Source of the DNA: Elgaria multicarinata webbii
Taxonomy: Eukaryota > Chordata > Lepidosauria > Squamata > Anguidae
Direction: 5' to 3'
Assembly: GCF_023053635.1 (NCBI RefSeq)
Contig: NC_086176.1
Coordinates: forward strand, 74,038,536 to 74,102,535
Length of the DNA stretch: 64,000 bases
This document shows, one piece after another, positions 46,905 through 57,164 of this stretch. Position numbers and translations under genes: made by a program. The stretch's first letter is position 1; each line of letters starts with the position of its first letter. The notes beneath the pieces were generated by a model, which was given only the letters and a program-made list of their open reading frames with translations, searched no databases and had not been told where the DNA came from.

Positions 46905-47050
46905 CCCTTGTCTACTCAACCAGGGACCCACAAACAGGACACAGGTACAATAGCACCCTCCCACACATGTTCCCCAGTAACTGGTGTATATAGGCTTACT
47001 ACCTCTGATACTGGACCAATCTCACTGGGCTTTACCACACCAGGTTGATA
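46905..47050 (+). repeat. SINE-like repeat, partial copy of the 21669-21845 family
   Basis: ACCCACAAACAGGACACAGG, ACATGTTCCCCAGTAACTGG TGTATATAGGC and ACCTCTGATACTGG follow the family order. It joins directly to the Penelope-like fossil. Confidence 0.6.
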
Positions 47051-47461
47051 TCCCTTACTGGGGCTTTCTGCTTCAGGTGAATTCCTTCACATGCAGAAAT
47101 GTAATTTGAATAGAAAATCTCCTTTCTTGGCACTATTTAATCTTTTTCATTATACAGCACAATCTAGTGGCTGTATTATAGCACAATGCTGTCAATACAC
47201 ATTGCTGATATCTCACATTACCTTTTGTATCAGGTTATCTCCGAACTTTTTAAAAGCAGAATAAAGCTCAAGTAGCATGGGAAACACACCTGGAAGCGCT
47301 ACATCAGTGCCGTCAGGTGCTAGGGGCCGCCTGTGCAAGGGCCCCGTTGGATCCTGCCCTTGGTCTTAAAGATGCACAAGACTCTGTCGGTTTTGCTGCA
47401 ACGATCTAACACAACTCCCCCTCTAAATTATCCAACATTTAAAGTACAGGAGCCCTTTAAA

Positions 47462-47943
47462 GGCCGTGGCTAGTCCTACAGGTCTAGCATGATGGAGGAG
47501 GGAGGATCTTGCGATATGGTTATCGTGAGATCTCCCCCTCTGTCTACACATGGCGCGAGACGTCCTAGGAGGAAGAGAACGTCACACCTGACATTGTTTT
47601 TCTTAAAGGAGGACCGCAGAAGTGCTCAATCACAAAATGTAAGTATTTTTTTTTTTAAAAAAAACCCTGCTACCCCCACCCCACCCTCTGAGGAGCTCTG
47701 TGCCCCATGCCCAGCTCCTGGCTCCTCGCAGTTACTCGCAAGGAGCCGGGACAACCCGCGATGACTGCCCACACTTTCCGCGGTCTCGGGATCATCCCAA
47801 GACCGTGGAAAAAGCAGGGAAAAAGTCTATGCCAAAAGGGAGGGATCATCCCTCCCTGCTCCCAGGATCCCTTGTGCATCATGTGAATGCACAGGCATGA
47901 TCCTGGGGTGATCCCTGGGATATTGGCAGGTCTAGCCATGGCC
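47462..47943. mobile_element. Non-autonomous DNA element with GGCC...GGTCTAGC ends
   Basis: The left GGCCGTGGCTAGTCCTACAG GTCTAGC and right GCAGGTCTAGCCATGGCC are inverted. The interior has further inverted pieces (GGGACAACCCGCGATGAC, CCCAAGACCGTGG). Ends resemble those of 49329-49470. GC-rich, with no transposase. Confidence 0.65.
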
Positions 47944-48034
47944 TAGATCTAAGCTTCTCACCCCTGGCACCACTATGCCTTTTCTATGCTGCATGTATGC
48001 ATATATTGGTGGTTTGTGTCAAAGAATTTTCTTT

Positions 48035-48100
48035 ATATTTATTTGTTGCATTTATATACCACCCCATAGCCGAAGCTCTTGAGAGTCGTGGAGATATTTT
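48035..48100 (-). mobile_element. LINE 3' tail, reverse orientation
   Basis: TTTATTTGTTGCATTTATAT ACCACCCCATAGCCGAAGCT CTTGAGAG. A weak copy of the tail family at 61505. Confidence 0.5.
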
Positions 48101-48129
48101 ATGATAGTATTAACATTAGAACTCTCCTA

Positions 48130-49284
48130 GATAAGACCCAAAACCATCTGGTCCAGCATCCTATTTATACAGTGACTTGGACATGAAGGCAACAGATCTC
48201 CCTCACTGTTAACACCCCAGGAACATATTGTATCTGAACAATAATTTCTGATCATTTTCCTTATCTCATTCACAGCTTCCTTTAAAATGTTATAATCCCT
48301 CAAACATGTATCAGATTGGATTTTGAACTATTTTATCCATTTAAAAGCTGCAATCTTATGAACTCAGTGGGACTTCCTTCTAATTAAAAGCATAGTCTTG
48401 TCCTGCACATTTAATGCATCAGCAAAACTCACTTCTGAAGATCTCATTTCAGCAGCATATTTACAATCTTTAATAAGGTGCCTAAAGCAAAACACAATAA
48501 GCTAAAATGTGGTGGAGGGAAGACACAATCAAATCCATATCCATAATGAGCAAAGAAATAACTCTTCAAGTCTCCAACGGGGCCAGATGTTTTGGCATCT
48601 GTTCACTCATTGCAAACACTTTTACCATTTGTTACCATTCTTAAATACAAAGTCTAGGACTATGTGGTTATTGCTTAGCCATATGTTGTGAAGAAAGATA
48701 AGTATGCTGTACCCAAAGCAACTAGAGAAATCATGTGAGAGGATTGTAGTGCTCATTTCTTATGTTTATGCAGATAACTTAAAATTCTGACAGGTATTTA
48801 GCTTTGGCACAAAAGGTTTATAGTGATCCCAGCCAACCAACCCATATTTGGTTGCAAAGATAAAACTTCTCAGATAAATGGCAAGTCAGCTAACAGACAC
48901 ATACATTAAACATGAGAGTATAGTATGTCCATCCCAGCTGTATTTACAGCAATCTGAAGTGTGGTGGCTGAATGGTGTTTGGCAGTCATTCTCTCTATAA
49001 AATTATATTTGAGTCCTGAACCCAAAACCTATACAGTTAATGGAAAGACTTTCATTAACTTCAGTGGTCTCTTGTAAGTTCTGGAAAAGTTATAGATGTT
49101 GAAAATCTCTAGATGTTACTGCGTAACTATGCCTAGATACTACTGGATATTACCAGGCAAGAGTCTCCCAATATAGGAAACCCTCAAGGAACAGTTGCAA
49201 ATGTAATTTGGATCCAGATCACAATGCTACTAAATTAGGCAGTGGGAGTGGACCTGGAAGTTTAGGCCAGTGGCAAATGTTCCT
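48130..49284. other. Intergenic; weak SINE-like fragment, otherwise nothing recognised
   Basis: 48130-48240 has CATCTGGTCCAGCATCC and ACAGTGACTTGG, a remnant of the 21669 family. The remainder is AT-rich without recognisable structure. Confidence 0.4.
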
Positions 49285-50235
49285 TTTCTGGGCAGGTTCT
49301 TGAGCAGGTGTTTGTCAACTAACTCCTAGGCCATAGCTAGACCTAAGGTTTATCCCTGGATCGTCCAGGGGTCAAATCTGTTCATCTAGGTGACACACAG
49401 GGGATCCAGTGCTCAGGCAGGGGCGAAACCTGGATGATCCCAGGAGAAAACCTTAGGTCTAGCTGTGGCCCTAGACACTCCTGGATGAGACCAGTTATCT
49501 CAATCCATTTTAGTCAGGGTTCAGGCCAGGTTTTGACATTGAAAAAGCCTTGGTCATCATGTATGATGACCTATTTTAGGAGAGAGACAGAGAGAGAGAG
49601 TGACCTTGTTAATTCTCCTTGATTTCTCAGAGGCTTTAATACCATCGACCATGGTATCCTTGTGGGGTGACTGAGTTGGGAGTGGGAGGTACTGTATTGC
49701 AGCAACTTCACTCCTACTTGGATGGCTGGATGGCTGCAGAAGGTGATGTTTGGGGGATATTGCTCAGTCCCATGGATTCTCTAGCATGGGGTTTTGCAGT
49801 GGTCTGTTTTGTCCACCATATTATTTAACTTCTACATGAAATTGTTGTGTGGGGTCATCAAGAGTTTCGCAGTGTGTTGTTACTAGTATGTGGGTGACAT
49901 GCAGCTCTTTTCCTTTTCATCCACATCAGGTGATGCTGTGGATGTGCTAGATCAGTGCCTGGCTGCCAGAATAGACGGGATGAGGGGTAATAATAAACTG
50001 GAGTTAATTCAGACAACGACCTGTCCTGGATGACCCCTCCCCTCCCCTAACCCCCAATTCAGAAGCTGCAGCTTGTGCAAAATGTGGTGGCCAAATTGAA
50101 AGTAGGAATCAGGAGGTATGAACATGGAACATCGATTCTGGCCCATGTACACTGGCTACCTGTACGTTTCCAAGCCCAGTTCAAAGAGTTGGTTTTGACC
50201 TATAAAGCCTTACATGGTTTGGGATCGCAATGTTT
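49285..50235 (+). mobile_element. L3/CR1-like LINE reverse transcriptase fragment, interrupted by a MITE
   Basis: Pieces resemble the LINE RT: GGCTTTAATACCATCGACCA TGG (FNTIDHGIL), CAGCTCTTTTCCTTTTCATC C, then GCAGCTTGTGCAAAATGTGG (LQLVQN) and CACTGGCTACCTGTACG (HWLPV). All frames are heavily disrupted, so it is older than the copy at 42238. A 142-bp element sits at 49329-49470. Confidence 0.75.
49329..49470. mobile_element. Palindromic MITE nested in a LINE, CTA flanks
   Basis: The left GGCCATAGCTAGACCTAAGG TTT and right AAACCTTAGGTCTAGCTGTG GCC are near-perfect inverted repeats. CTA lies on both sides (49326-49328 and 49471-49473), suggesting a 3-bp target duplication as in PIF/Harbinger elements. 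Confidence 0.78.
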
Positions 50236-50496
50236 AGCTTCACCAGTCTGATTTCTGGGAAATGGGTATTTTGTGACTGGCCATGTCTAACATGGCAGCC
50301 TCTTAGAAGATAGCACCTGCTGCAATTTATGTACACCCCACCTAAAACAAGAGAGAATTTCAGAACTATTAGTGTTATTTGCATACAAATTTATGTGATA
50401 ATTTTATTGAATAAAACTCATGAATTCATATGATTAAGATTTCTTTAAGCAGTTAATGGCTCTAGTTTTTGCCCACACAAGAGCATAAATCAGTCT

Positions 50497-50616
50497 TCAG
50501 CGATCTGGTGCCCTCCAGGAGTGCTGGACTACAACTCCCATAAACCTACAGCCAATTATGGGGGTTGTAGTCCCAACACCTCTGGAGGGCACCAGGTTGG
50601 GGAAAGCTGTTCTAAA
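50497..50616. repeat. Palindromic interspersed element (CAACCTGGTGC family), well-kept copy
   Basis: ATCTGGTGCCCTCCAGGAGT, TGGACTACAACTCCCATAAA C, then GGGGGTTGTAGTCCCAACAC CTCTGGAGGGCACCAGGTTG GGG. Both arms are nearly complete. Confidence 0.85.
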
Positions 50617-51341
50617 ACATAGGCTTTCTACCTTGCCTTGTAGCTCTCAGCTAGCTTCTGCACCTTCTTCAAGAAGGCATGTTTTTCTCCCTCTCCCTCT
50701 TGACAAATTGCTTGTCAAGAGACTGCAGCAAGAACTCGACTCCCTGAATACAGCTCAGGCTGAATTAACACTTGCATGTTCATCACTCAGTAACAGTAAA
50801 ATAAAAGATTTCTATAGAGGTGACTGACACATTCAAATGCTAGTCATTGAAACAAGTGATGTCATGTATACCAGGTAAGCATGCATAGGCTTGTTGCCTA
50901 AAAGGAAATAGACTGGTGTCCCTTGCATGCCCCATGCCTAGATTGTTCCAGTTGTGTCAGCGCAGCTACCAGAGCAGCACACAATCTGCTTAGGCCTTGG
51001 AGAGTAGATGGAAATAAAACTTCCCTCAGGCTCCACCAGGGTCTTGACCTGGCTTGTATCTCCTGAATGGGAACTCCATCTGCATGCAGGGCTCTGAATC
51101 CAGATTTAAGTGTGAGCAGCTGCAAAAGTGGACTTCCCCACCTCCTCCTTCCACAGCAGCCCTTTTAGCCCCTTGAAAATGCTACACAGAGAATCGGGAG
51201 ACTCTGCTGAATGGGCCAAGCTGTAGCTTGTGTGTGATCCCCAAACATTGGGTGGAGGGAACTTCTGCAAGCAGAGCTCTTCGTCTTGTGGAAGGCAGAT
51301 CCTGGATCCAACCTATTGGGATATGTTGGTCTAATATTTAC
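50617..51341. other. Intergenic, nothing recognised
   Basis: The open frames at 50558-50827 and 50898-51125 have no domain and no splice context. Confidence 0.4.
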
Positions 51342-51346
51342 AACCT

Positions 51347-51820
51347 TATTTTAGTTATTGCCAGACTGGGCTTCTGGCCAATAACCTTATAACAGAGTTT
51401 TGCAGTGGTTTCCAGCAAAGTCAGCACAGACACAGATTAAGACTGAGACTTTCAGTAGGTTTAAACAAACCTTTACTGGCATATAAAAATATAATTTAGT
51501 TATGGCAATCACAAATACAAATACTTACATACAGTCAGTCAATACAGCTCTCATAGAGTGATCATTTCTGATACATCATTTCTGATATCTGATACATGTA
51601 CATGGGAATACAATCCTTTTTATAGGCTAACTGTACAATGATGCAACTGCTTGCAATCCCTTAATTGAAACAATCAAGTCACCAATTATTCAATCATGAC
51701 ATCAATGTCCAGGTGCAACGTTGACCTTTAAGTTTTCTGCTGAGTCTTCTGATTCCTCCAGCTCCTCAGCAATTAGTAAATCCCTGGAAACATATCCAGG
51801 ATCCATTCCAGGATCAAACA
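51347..51820 (-). mobile_element. Solo LTR of an LTR retrotransposon or ERV (fossil)
   Basis: 474 bp flanked by the direct 5-bp repeat CAACC (51342-51346 and 51821-51825). On the - strand it starts TGTTTGATCC, has a TATAAAAAGG box about two-fifths along, and an A-rich poly(A)-like region downstream, as an LTR should. No internal region remains, so it is a solo LTR left by recombination. The family is not identified. The intact 5-bp repeat suggests moderate age. Confidence 0.6.
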
Positions 51821-52020
51821 CAACCCACTATATTTCTAGAGTTATTGGGAATGTCGAGTTTTTAATGTTTCTCTTGTATGTTGGAGAGGCTTTTTGATCA
51901 GCAAATACTCTTCATTGGCTCATTCTCTGGCTGTCTCACAATTGCCTCCTGATCCTACAACTAATCACACAGGAAATGTGAATTTCTGCCTTTGGGCTGC
52001 TGAATCTGTGCTTGGGACAC

Positions 52021-52054
<34 letters not shown>

Positions 52055-52316
52055 TATTTATATAGCACCATCAATGTACATGGTGCTGTACAGAGTAAAA
52101 CAGTAAATAGCAAGACCCTGCCGCATAGGCTTACAATCTAATAAAATCATAGTGAAACAATAAGGAGGGGAAGAGAATGCAAACAGGTACAGGGTAGGGT
52201 AAGCAGGCACAGGGTAGGGAAAAACTAACAGTAGAAAGTAACAGTAGAAGTCTGCACAACATCAAGTTTTAAAAGCTTTAGGAAAAAGAAAAGTTTTTAG
52301 TTGAGCTTTATTATTC
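52021..52316 (-). mobile_element. L2-type LINE 3' end with (TTA)n tail
   Basis: TTATTATTATT, TATATAGCACCATCAATGTA CATGG, AGCAAGACCCTGCCGCATAG and TAAGCAGGCACAGGGTAGG, ending AAAGTTTTTAGTTGAGCTTT. Nearly identical in its first 120 bases to 32271-32612. Confidence 0.9.
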
Positions 52317-52551
52317 TAAGTATTGCTTCCATTTATTGTCATTCAACATGAAATTGCAAAATTGTTGGAAGGATTAGATGGATATTCAAAGTAAGTAATA
52401 AACTATGCTTTTTTTAAAAAAATCACCAGTTCTGAATTAGATCAGGAAGAGTATATTCTCTACGTTTCCATCCCCACTAATTCAGGTGGTGTTTCATTCT
52501 GACTGGTGCAGGTTTTTTGAGTAGTAGATGCCTTTCCTCTTAGTTGAGCTT

Positions 52552-52681
52552 TCCCCAATTTGGTGCCCTGTAAATGTGCTTGGACTGCAACTCCCGTCAC
52601 CCCCATTAGCCATGCTGGCTGGGAATGAGGAGGGTTGCAGTCCAAACACATCTGCAGGGTGTCAGGTTGGGAAAGGCTGTG
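52552..52681. repeat. Palindromic interspersed element (CAACCTGGTGC family), well-kept copy
   Basis: CCCCAATTTGGTGCCCTGTA AATGTGCTTGGACTGCAAC at the left; GTTGCAGTCCAAACACATCT GCAGGGTGTCAGGTTGGG at the right. Confidence 0.85.
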
Positions 52682-53600
52682 GTCTTCGTTCCTATTAATA
52701 GGGATTGCGTTCAGGAACTTTCTGTTTCGGTTAGAAAGAGCACATTATGTGAACACGTTGCTGGAGGCACAGAATGTGAATCAAGCGCTCCCAGACAAGC
52801 TGGATGCAGGGCTGAAAAGTGAGCTGTTCCAGGGCTTTCAGTCAAATGAGATTTACACGGAGATGCGTGCCTGGAATTCCTGATCCTTTCCCTGAGAATA
52901 GTAGCCCCTATTTGTAAAATCCCAGCCTTTCTTCTGAACAAACAAACCTGTTCAGGGTTTGTCAGGACAGCTGTAGAAGAACTGGAAATACGTAGCTTTG
53001 CATCGCAGCAGCTCAAGGCAATCATGCGGAACAGGTTGGACATCCAGGACTGGGCACATTTCTGTGCAATGAAAAAGATGATGACATTTGTGCTGCTATA
53101 AATAGGAAAATGCCTTTTTAGACTAAATAAAAATGCTGCATGTCCCTTGCTTCCCAACCTCCCTGAAAAGATAAGTATAATCCCAATGAAGCCGATATCT
53201 ACAATTTATGATAAAGTTTTTATTTTCATACCATGACTCATTGTTCATAATTGTGATTGCAGCTGGGGATGAAGGCAGAATAACATGATGTAACATTAGA
53301 TAAGCCATTTGGGAGCCATATAACCCACTTGCACTGGCAGGGATAAGAAAGGAGGCTTTGGTTGTGACAAAAGTGCTGCCCTGAAAAATGAACTTGCATC
53401 TCCTTTGCATTTCCCCCTACCCTTGGTCTTATTCTCAAAACACTGCTGGCTGCAATGACAGATGGCTGGAATTGCAGCTGCTGACCCAGCAAGTTAGCTC
53501 TCTGCTTTTTCCACTGCATCCAGCTTCCACAAAGACAACTAGGTTCAAACACTAAGAGAGCTTGCAATTCTAAGGCAAGTGGGTTCCTCGTGAATCTCTT
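52682..53600. other. Intergenic, nothing recognised
   Basis: The overlapping minus-strand frames at 52711-53567 have no recognisable domain or splice structure. Confidence 0.4.
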
Positions 53601-53603
53601 TTA

Positions 53604-53713
53604 GGATGCAACCCTATGCATGTTTAGACAGAAAAAGTCCTACAACTTCCAGCACTGGGAATGTTGGGAGTTGTAGGACTTTTTCCTGTCTAAACATGCA
53701 TAGGATTGCACCC
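53604..53713. mobile_element. Harbinger-like palindromic MITE with TTA target duplication
   Basis: A 110-bp palindrome with arms of about 45 bases: CCTATGCATGTTTAGACAG and GTCCTACAACT at the left, with inverted AGTTGTAGGAC and CTGTCTAAACATGCATAGG at the right. TTA stands on both sides (53601-53603 and 53714-53716), the usual PIF/Harbinger duplication. Confidence 0.82.
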
Positions 53714-53797
53714 TTAAGATCCTTGATGATTATGAGAGTCCAAACTTGCCCCACCAATATTTTCCCTTCTGCTGGATAACTCTTAATGGCAAGCTGT

Positions 53798-53880
53798 ATT
53801 TTATTTATTTATTTAAAACATTTGTATCCCGCCCTATATCATTAAGATCTCAGGACAGCATACAGATATAACACAGGGTT
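53798..53880 (-). mobile_element. LINE 3' tail, reverse orientation
   Basis: TTTATTTATTTATTTAAAAC, then GTATCCCGCCCTATATCATT AAGATCTCAGGACAGC. Confidence 0.6.
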
Positions 53881-54237
53881 CTTGAAAGACTGAATACCAA
53901 AGACTGATGATAAAATGGATCAGGTGATGATCAGAGATCACAGGTTGGAGGCAGGTGTAGGCACAGGTTCAACTAGGCTGGTGGAAGCAGACTGGCTCTG
54001 CTCTCTCCACCCCATAATAGCCCCTCCCAACCACAAAAAATGCTACACAGAGGATTGAGAAGTTGCTTCTGTCTGATTTTCAGGGATCCCCTCCACACCC
54101 CCAGTCTATTCCATTCAGCCAGGCCTCCCACAATTTTGGGAGAAGCATTTGTTTTTCTATGCCTATCATGGAAGCCCTTAAGATCTACTTTCAGAACAAA
54201 TTCCTGACATGTGTATTGTAAGAAGCAGCACACTAGG

Positions 54238-54532
54238 GATTTATTTATTTATGACATTTTTATTCTACTCTACTTCAAAGGCCTTCAGGCATCATCTACG
54301 GTTACCCTCATTTGATCTTCACAACAACACTGTGAGGTAGGTTGGGATAAGAGATTTAGGCTGCAATTCTATACACACTTACCTGGGAGTAAGCCCCATT
54401 GAAAATAGCGAGACTCACTTCAAAGCAAACATGCACAGGATTGTGCTGTTAATGACTGGTCCAAGGTCACCCAGGGAGTTTCATGGCAGAGTGAATATTT
54501 GAACTCGGGCTTCCCTAGCCTAACACTCTAAA
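54238..54532 (-). mobile_element. tRNA-derived squamate SINE, reverse, with nested element
   Basis: TTTATTTATGACATTTTTAT (tail), CTTCACAACAACACTGTGAG GTAGGTTGGG, then an insertion (54359-54453), then GACTGGTCCAAGGTCACCCA GGGAG and GAACTCGGGCTTCCC. Same SINE family as 17337-17592. Confidence 0.85.
54359..54453. repeat. Short palindromic element nested in the SINE
   Basis: GCTGCAATTCTATACACACT TACCTGGGAGTAAGCCCCAT TG ... ATGCACAGGATTGTGCTG. SINE sequence resumes directly after it. A partial relative lies at 58305-58392. Confidence 0.75.
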
Positions 54533-54859
54533 ATGTGTCACAGAAGTCCATTTTTTTGTTGGCTAGAGTATTTTTTAAAAGTGTAACGTGTGAGTCTCCT
54601 GACATACTACCCAACGCACTACCAGGCCTTGCTTTAATGCCAGAGTTAACTCAGCTGCTTCAGCAAACGTACTTTCAGCTTGCCCACTTTCAGCCAGTAT
54701 ACTTTGAGATGTATGAACACCACATTCCCCAGGGCAAACTTTTCTTGCGCTGCACCTGCTTCCATTGTCCAGTGGAGCTTTTAAGAGCCAATCAGAATGA
54801 CAAGTGAGCGACAGGAAAATCGGAGAGACGATACGGACGCCCACCTTTCACCTTTCTAG

Positions 54860-56300
54860 CTCTACCATGGCCGTGCGAATACAAGTTGACCCTGTATTTT
54901 TCTTCTGTCATGCAGCCTTCTGATGTGGGCATGGGCGAGAAACGCTCCTGCCAACCCCACGATCCCAGTCCCGGAACCCCTCCACCTTTCCACGTCCGCG
55001 TGCAAACGGTCCCCCTTGACGCTGCTGGTCCATTAAGAGACTTCCCCGCCCCCTCCGCACTTCTTTGCGGGCCGGCGGCTTCACGGCGCCGCACGTGCTT
55101 GTCATTCTCCTAACCAATCAGTCCGCCTCTAACCAGCCCCGACGCGAGGTTGCGCGTCCAGTGGGAGCGAGTGAGCCGACGGCCTCAGCCAGCAAGAAGG
55201 GAGAGTCAGGGCAGGCGCGCGCGAGACACAAAGTTCAGTGGCGCGTTTCTCGCTGGCTGCAGTTCCCCACACCACGACGACGACTGCTCAGCCCGCTTGC
55301 CGCCGCCGCCACCCGGCGGGCGCACGGAGCCTGAGAAGCCCCAGCCAACCGGCGCGCTAATGTAGCCGCCTCCTGCGGCGTTAGACGGCAAGTGCAGTCT
55401 GTTTTCTCGGCCGGACTGGATTGAAGTCGGCGGGCTCCACCGGGTTCTGCTGCTGTTGCCGCCCCTGCAGCAGAAGTCGCCGGTGGTGGCGTCGCCTGTG
55501 GAAGCTTCAGCGGAAAAGAGAGAGAGGAGGCGGGGAAAAGAAGATGGAACCAGGCAAAGAGCCCGCCGGAGAGATACCGGCGGCAGGGGATAAGCCCAGC
55601 GAGCCGGAACCGGCGTCCTCCTTCCAGGCCCGGCTGTGGAGAAACCTGCAACTGGGTAGTAAGAGTAAGGGCAGTGGCAAAGCGGGCGCCGGGCGCCGCA
55701 GTGCGGAGACCTCGCCGTCCCTTCCTCGTGCTCGGGCCGCGCAGCAGGCAGGCAAAGGGGACTTACTAGGCGCCGGCGCCCCCGGCGCCAAATGGAGCGG
55801 CTTCAGGCGCAGAAAGCACGTGCTGGACCGAGTCTTCTCGTCCTCGCAGCCAAACTTGTGCTGCTCCTCGGCGGAACCGCTGGAGGCCGTGAGCACCGAG
55901 GCCGGCTCGGCTCTGCGCCGCTTGCGGGAGCACCTTCTCCACCATCACCATCCCCACCCGGGCAAGGGGCCGCAGCCAAGTCGGCGGCCCGACGACACGC
56001 CCGCTTCCTCCTCTGCTTCCTCCTCCGCCTGCTCCTCGCCGCTGCCCCCGGCTGCCTCCGCCAGAGAGGAGAAGGGAGGTGCGGATGGGCCCTCAAAGGG
56101 GCAAACCGGGGAGGAGCCGGCCCCGCAACACCGGCCTGGCGCGCACCTGTCCCATCAGAAGAGTTCCTCGCTGCCTGGCACCGCCTGCTTGGAGCAGCTG
56201 CTGCAGGAGTCACCCACCAAGGGCAAGGCCAAAGGGAAAGGAACCGAGGGGAGCGGCAGCCCGGCGGTGAGTCTTAATCCTACTACCCCCAAAGCTGTAG
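54860..56300 (+). promoter_or_regulatory. MCTP1: CpG island and MCTP1 promoter region
   Basis: Dense CpG and high GC from about 54940 to 56300, in sharp contrast to the AT-rich surroundings. It contains a CCAAT box (CCAATCA at 55114-55120), an E-box CACGTG (55092-55097) and GC-rich blocks. There is no TATA box, as usual for CpG-island promoters. A second CCAAT (54788-54792) lies just upstream. Transcription probably starts between about 55150 and 55400. Confidence 0.8.
55544..56266 (+). CDS. MCTP1: MCTP1 first coding exon (long isoform N-terminus)
   Basis: ATG at 55544 has A at -3 and G at +4; no in-frame ATG lies upstream. The exon encodes 241 codons and ends on a codon boundary at donor GTGAGT (56267). 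MCTP1 is a multiple-C2-domain, two-transmembrane Ca2+-binding protein of endosomal and ER membranes. This exon encodes only the long, disordered N-terminus. Diagnostic strings are SSFQARLWRNLQLGSKSK (residues about 26-43), SGFRRRKHVLDRVFSSSQPN followed by LCCSS, and SHQKSSSLPGTACLEQLLQE; human MCTP1 has closely similar motifs. Also visible are a HHHHPHP run and Ser/Ala/Pro-rich linkers. The C2 and TM exons lie beyond 64000. The open frame read past the donor to 56461 is intronic. Confidence 0.96.
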
Positions 56301-56994
56301 AGGGATTTGCTTGCAGCGTGGCGGTGAGGTGGATGTCTTCCTCCTTATTGTTTGCGCGTACTAGAGGTGGTCCTTTGGCCCTTAGCTCAGTTGGTTTGGG
56401 ACCCAGAGAGAGAAAGAGAAATTATGTCTGGCAGCTTTGCCTCGCTCGGTGGGCTGGTTAGCAAAAGGTTAAAGTGAAGCTGTCACTTGGGTGAATCTGT
56501 GCGCGCGCGCGCTCCTGTCACTTTAAATGAGACAGCGAGAGAAGCGACAGGAAGAGCATGAAACGAAGAATTATTCCTAGTGATCGCGGCTAGCCCCCCC
56601 CCCCCAAATGTGTAACTCCCTGACTTCTAGACTACTTCTTAACATCACAAACGTTGGGCGTGAACCAGTAGCTCTTTACTTAAAGTTATGTAGGTAGTTT
56701 TGTTTACATAAGCTGAAAGAGTAGGGTGCATATACCTCTCAGTTTTTGTAGGAACTATGAGGATCTACTTTTCGTTTTGTATTTTGGATGAAAGATGGTT
56801 ATTCATTCAACCATTGTCCCTCAGTCTTATCAAAGAGTGCACTCTGTTGTAAAGGGTGTTGCACCAGTGGCGCCAGAAGTCAAGTTGCTAATTCAAGCTG
56901 ATTTGCTAGATTATCAGCTTTTTCTGCAGTAATCTGGGTTACAATAACATTAGTAAGGTTCAGGCAGGTTCATGGAGATTACTTCCATTTGGGA

Positions 56995-57160
56995 AAGAAC
57001 TGTAACTCAGTTGTAGTGTACATGCTCTGCATGTAAGAGGTGCCAGGTTCACTCCCTGGCATCTTTAAATAGGGCTGGAAAAACTCCTGCTTAAAACCCT
57101 GGAGAGCTGCTGCTAATCAGTGTTGATTCCGTGTAAGGCTGCATCCTGTGTTCTTAGTCA
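56995..57160 (+). mobile_element. tRNA-derived SINE (GTAGCTCAG type)
   Basis: TGTAACTCAGTTGTAGTG (A-box region), TGCATGTAAGAGGTGCCAGG TTCACTCCCTGG (B-box region), and ACCCTGGAGAGCTGCTGC. A reverse-orientation copy is at 62505-62715. Confidence 0.75.
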
Positions 57161-57164
57161 TGAT

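Noticed and set aside
52711-53567. Minus-strand frames of 95-148 codons
   Set aside because: No recognisable motif, overlapping frames with unlike peptides, no splice sites matching a gene.
55421-55543. In-frame upstream extension of MCTP1 (Cys/Arg-rich)
   Set aside because: It has no ATG (the frame opens at TTG) and is not like the MCTP1 N-terminus; ATG 55544 has good context and the expected sequence.
55235-56213. Long open frames on both strands and in other frames over the CpG island
   Set aside because: Stop codons are rare in GC-rich DNA; these are shadows of MCTP1 exon 1 with no domain.
56267-56461. Continuation of the MCTP1 frame to a stop at 56461
   Set aside because: It lies after a consensus GTGAGT donor and has no similarity to the next MCTP1 segment, so it is intron.
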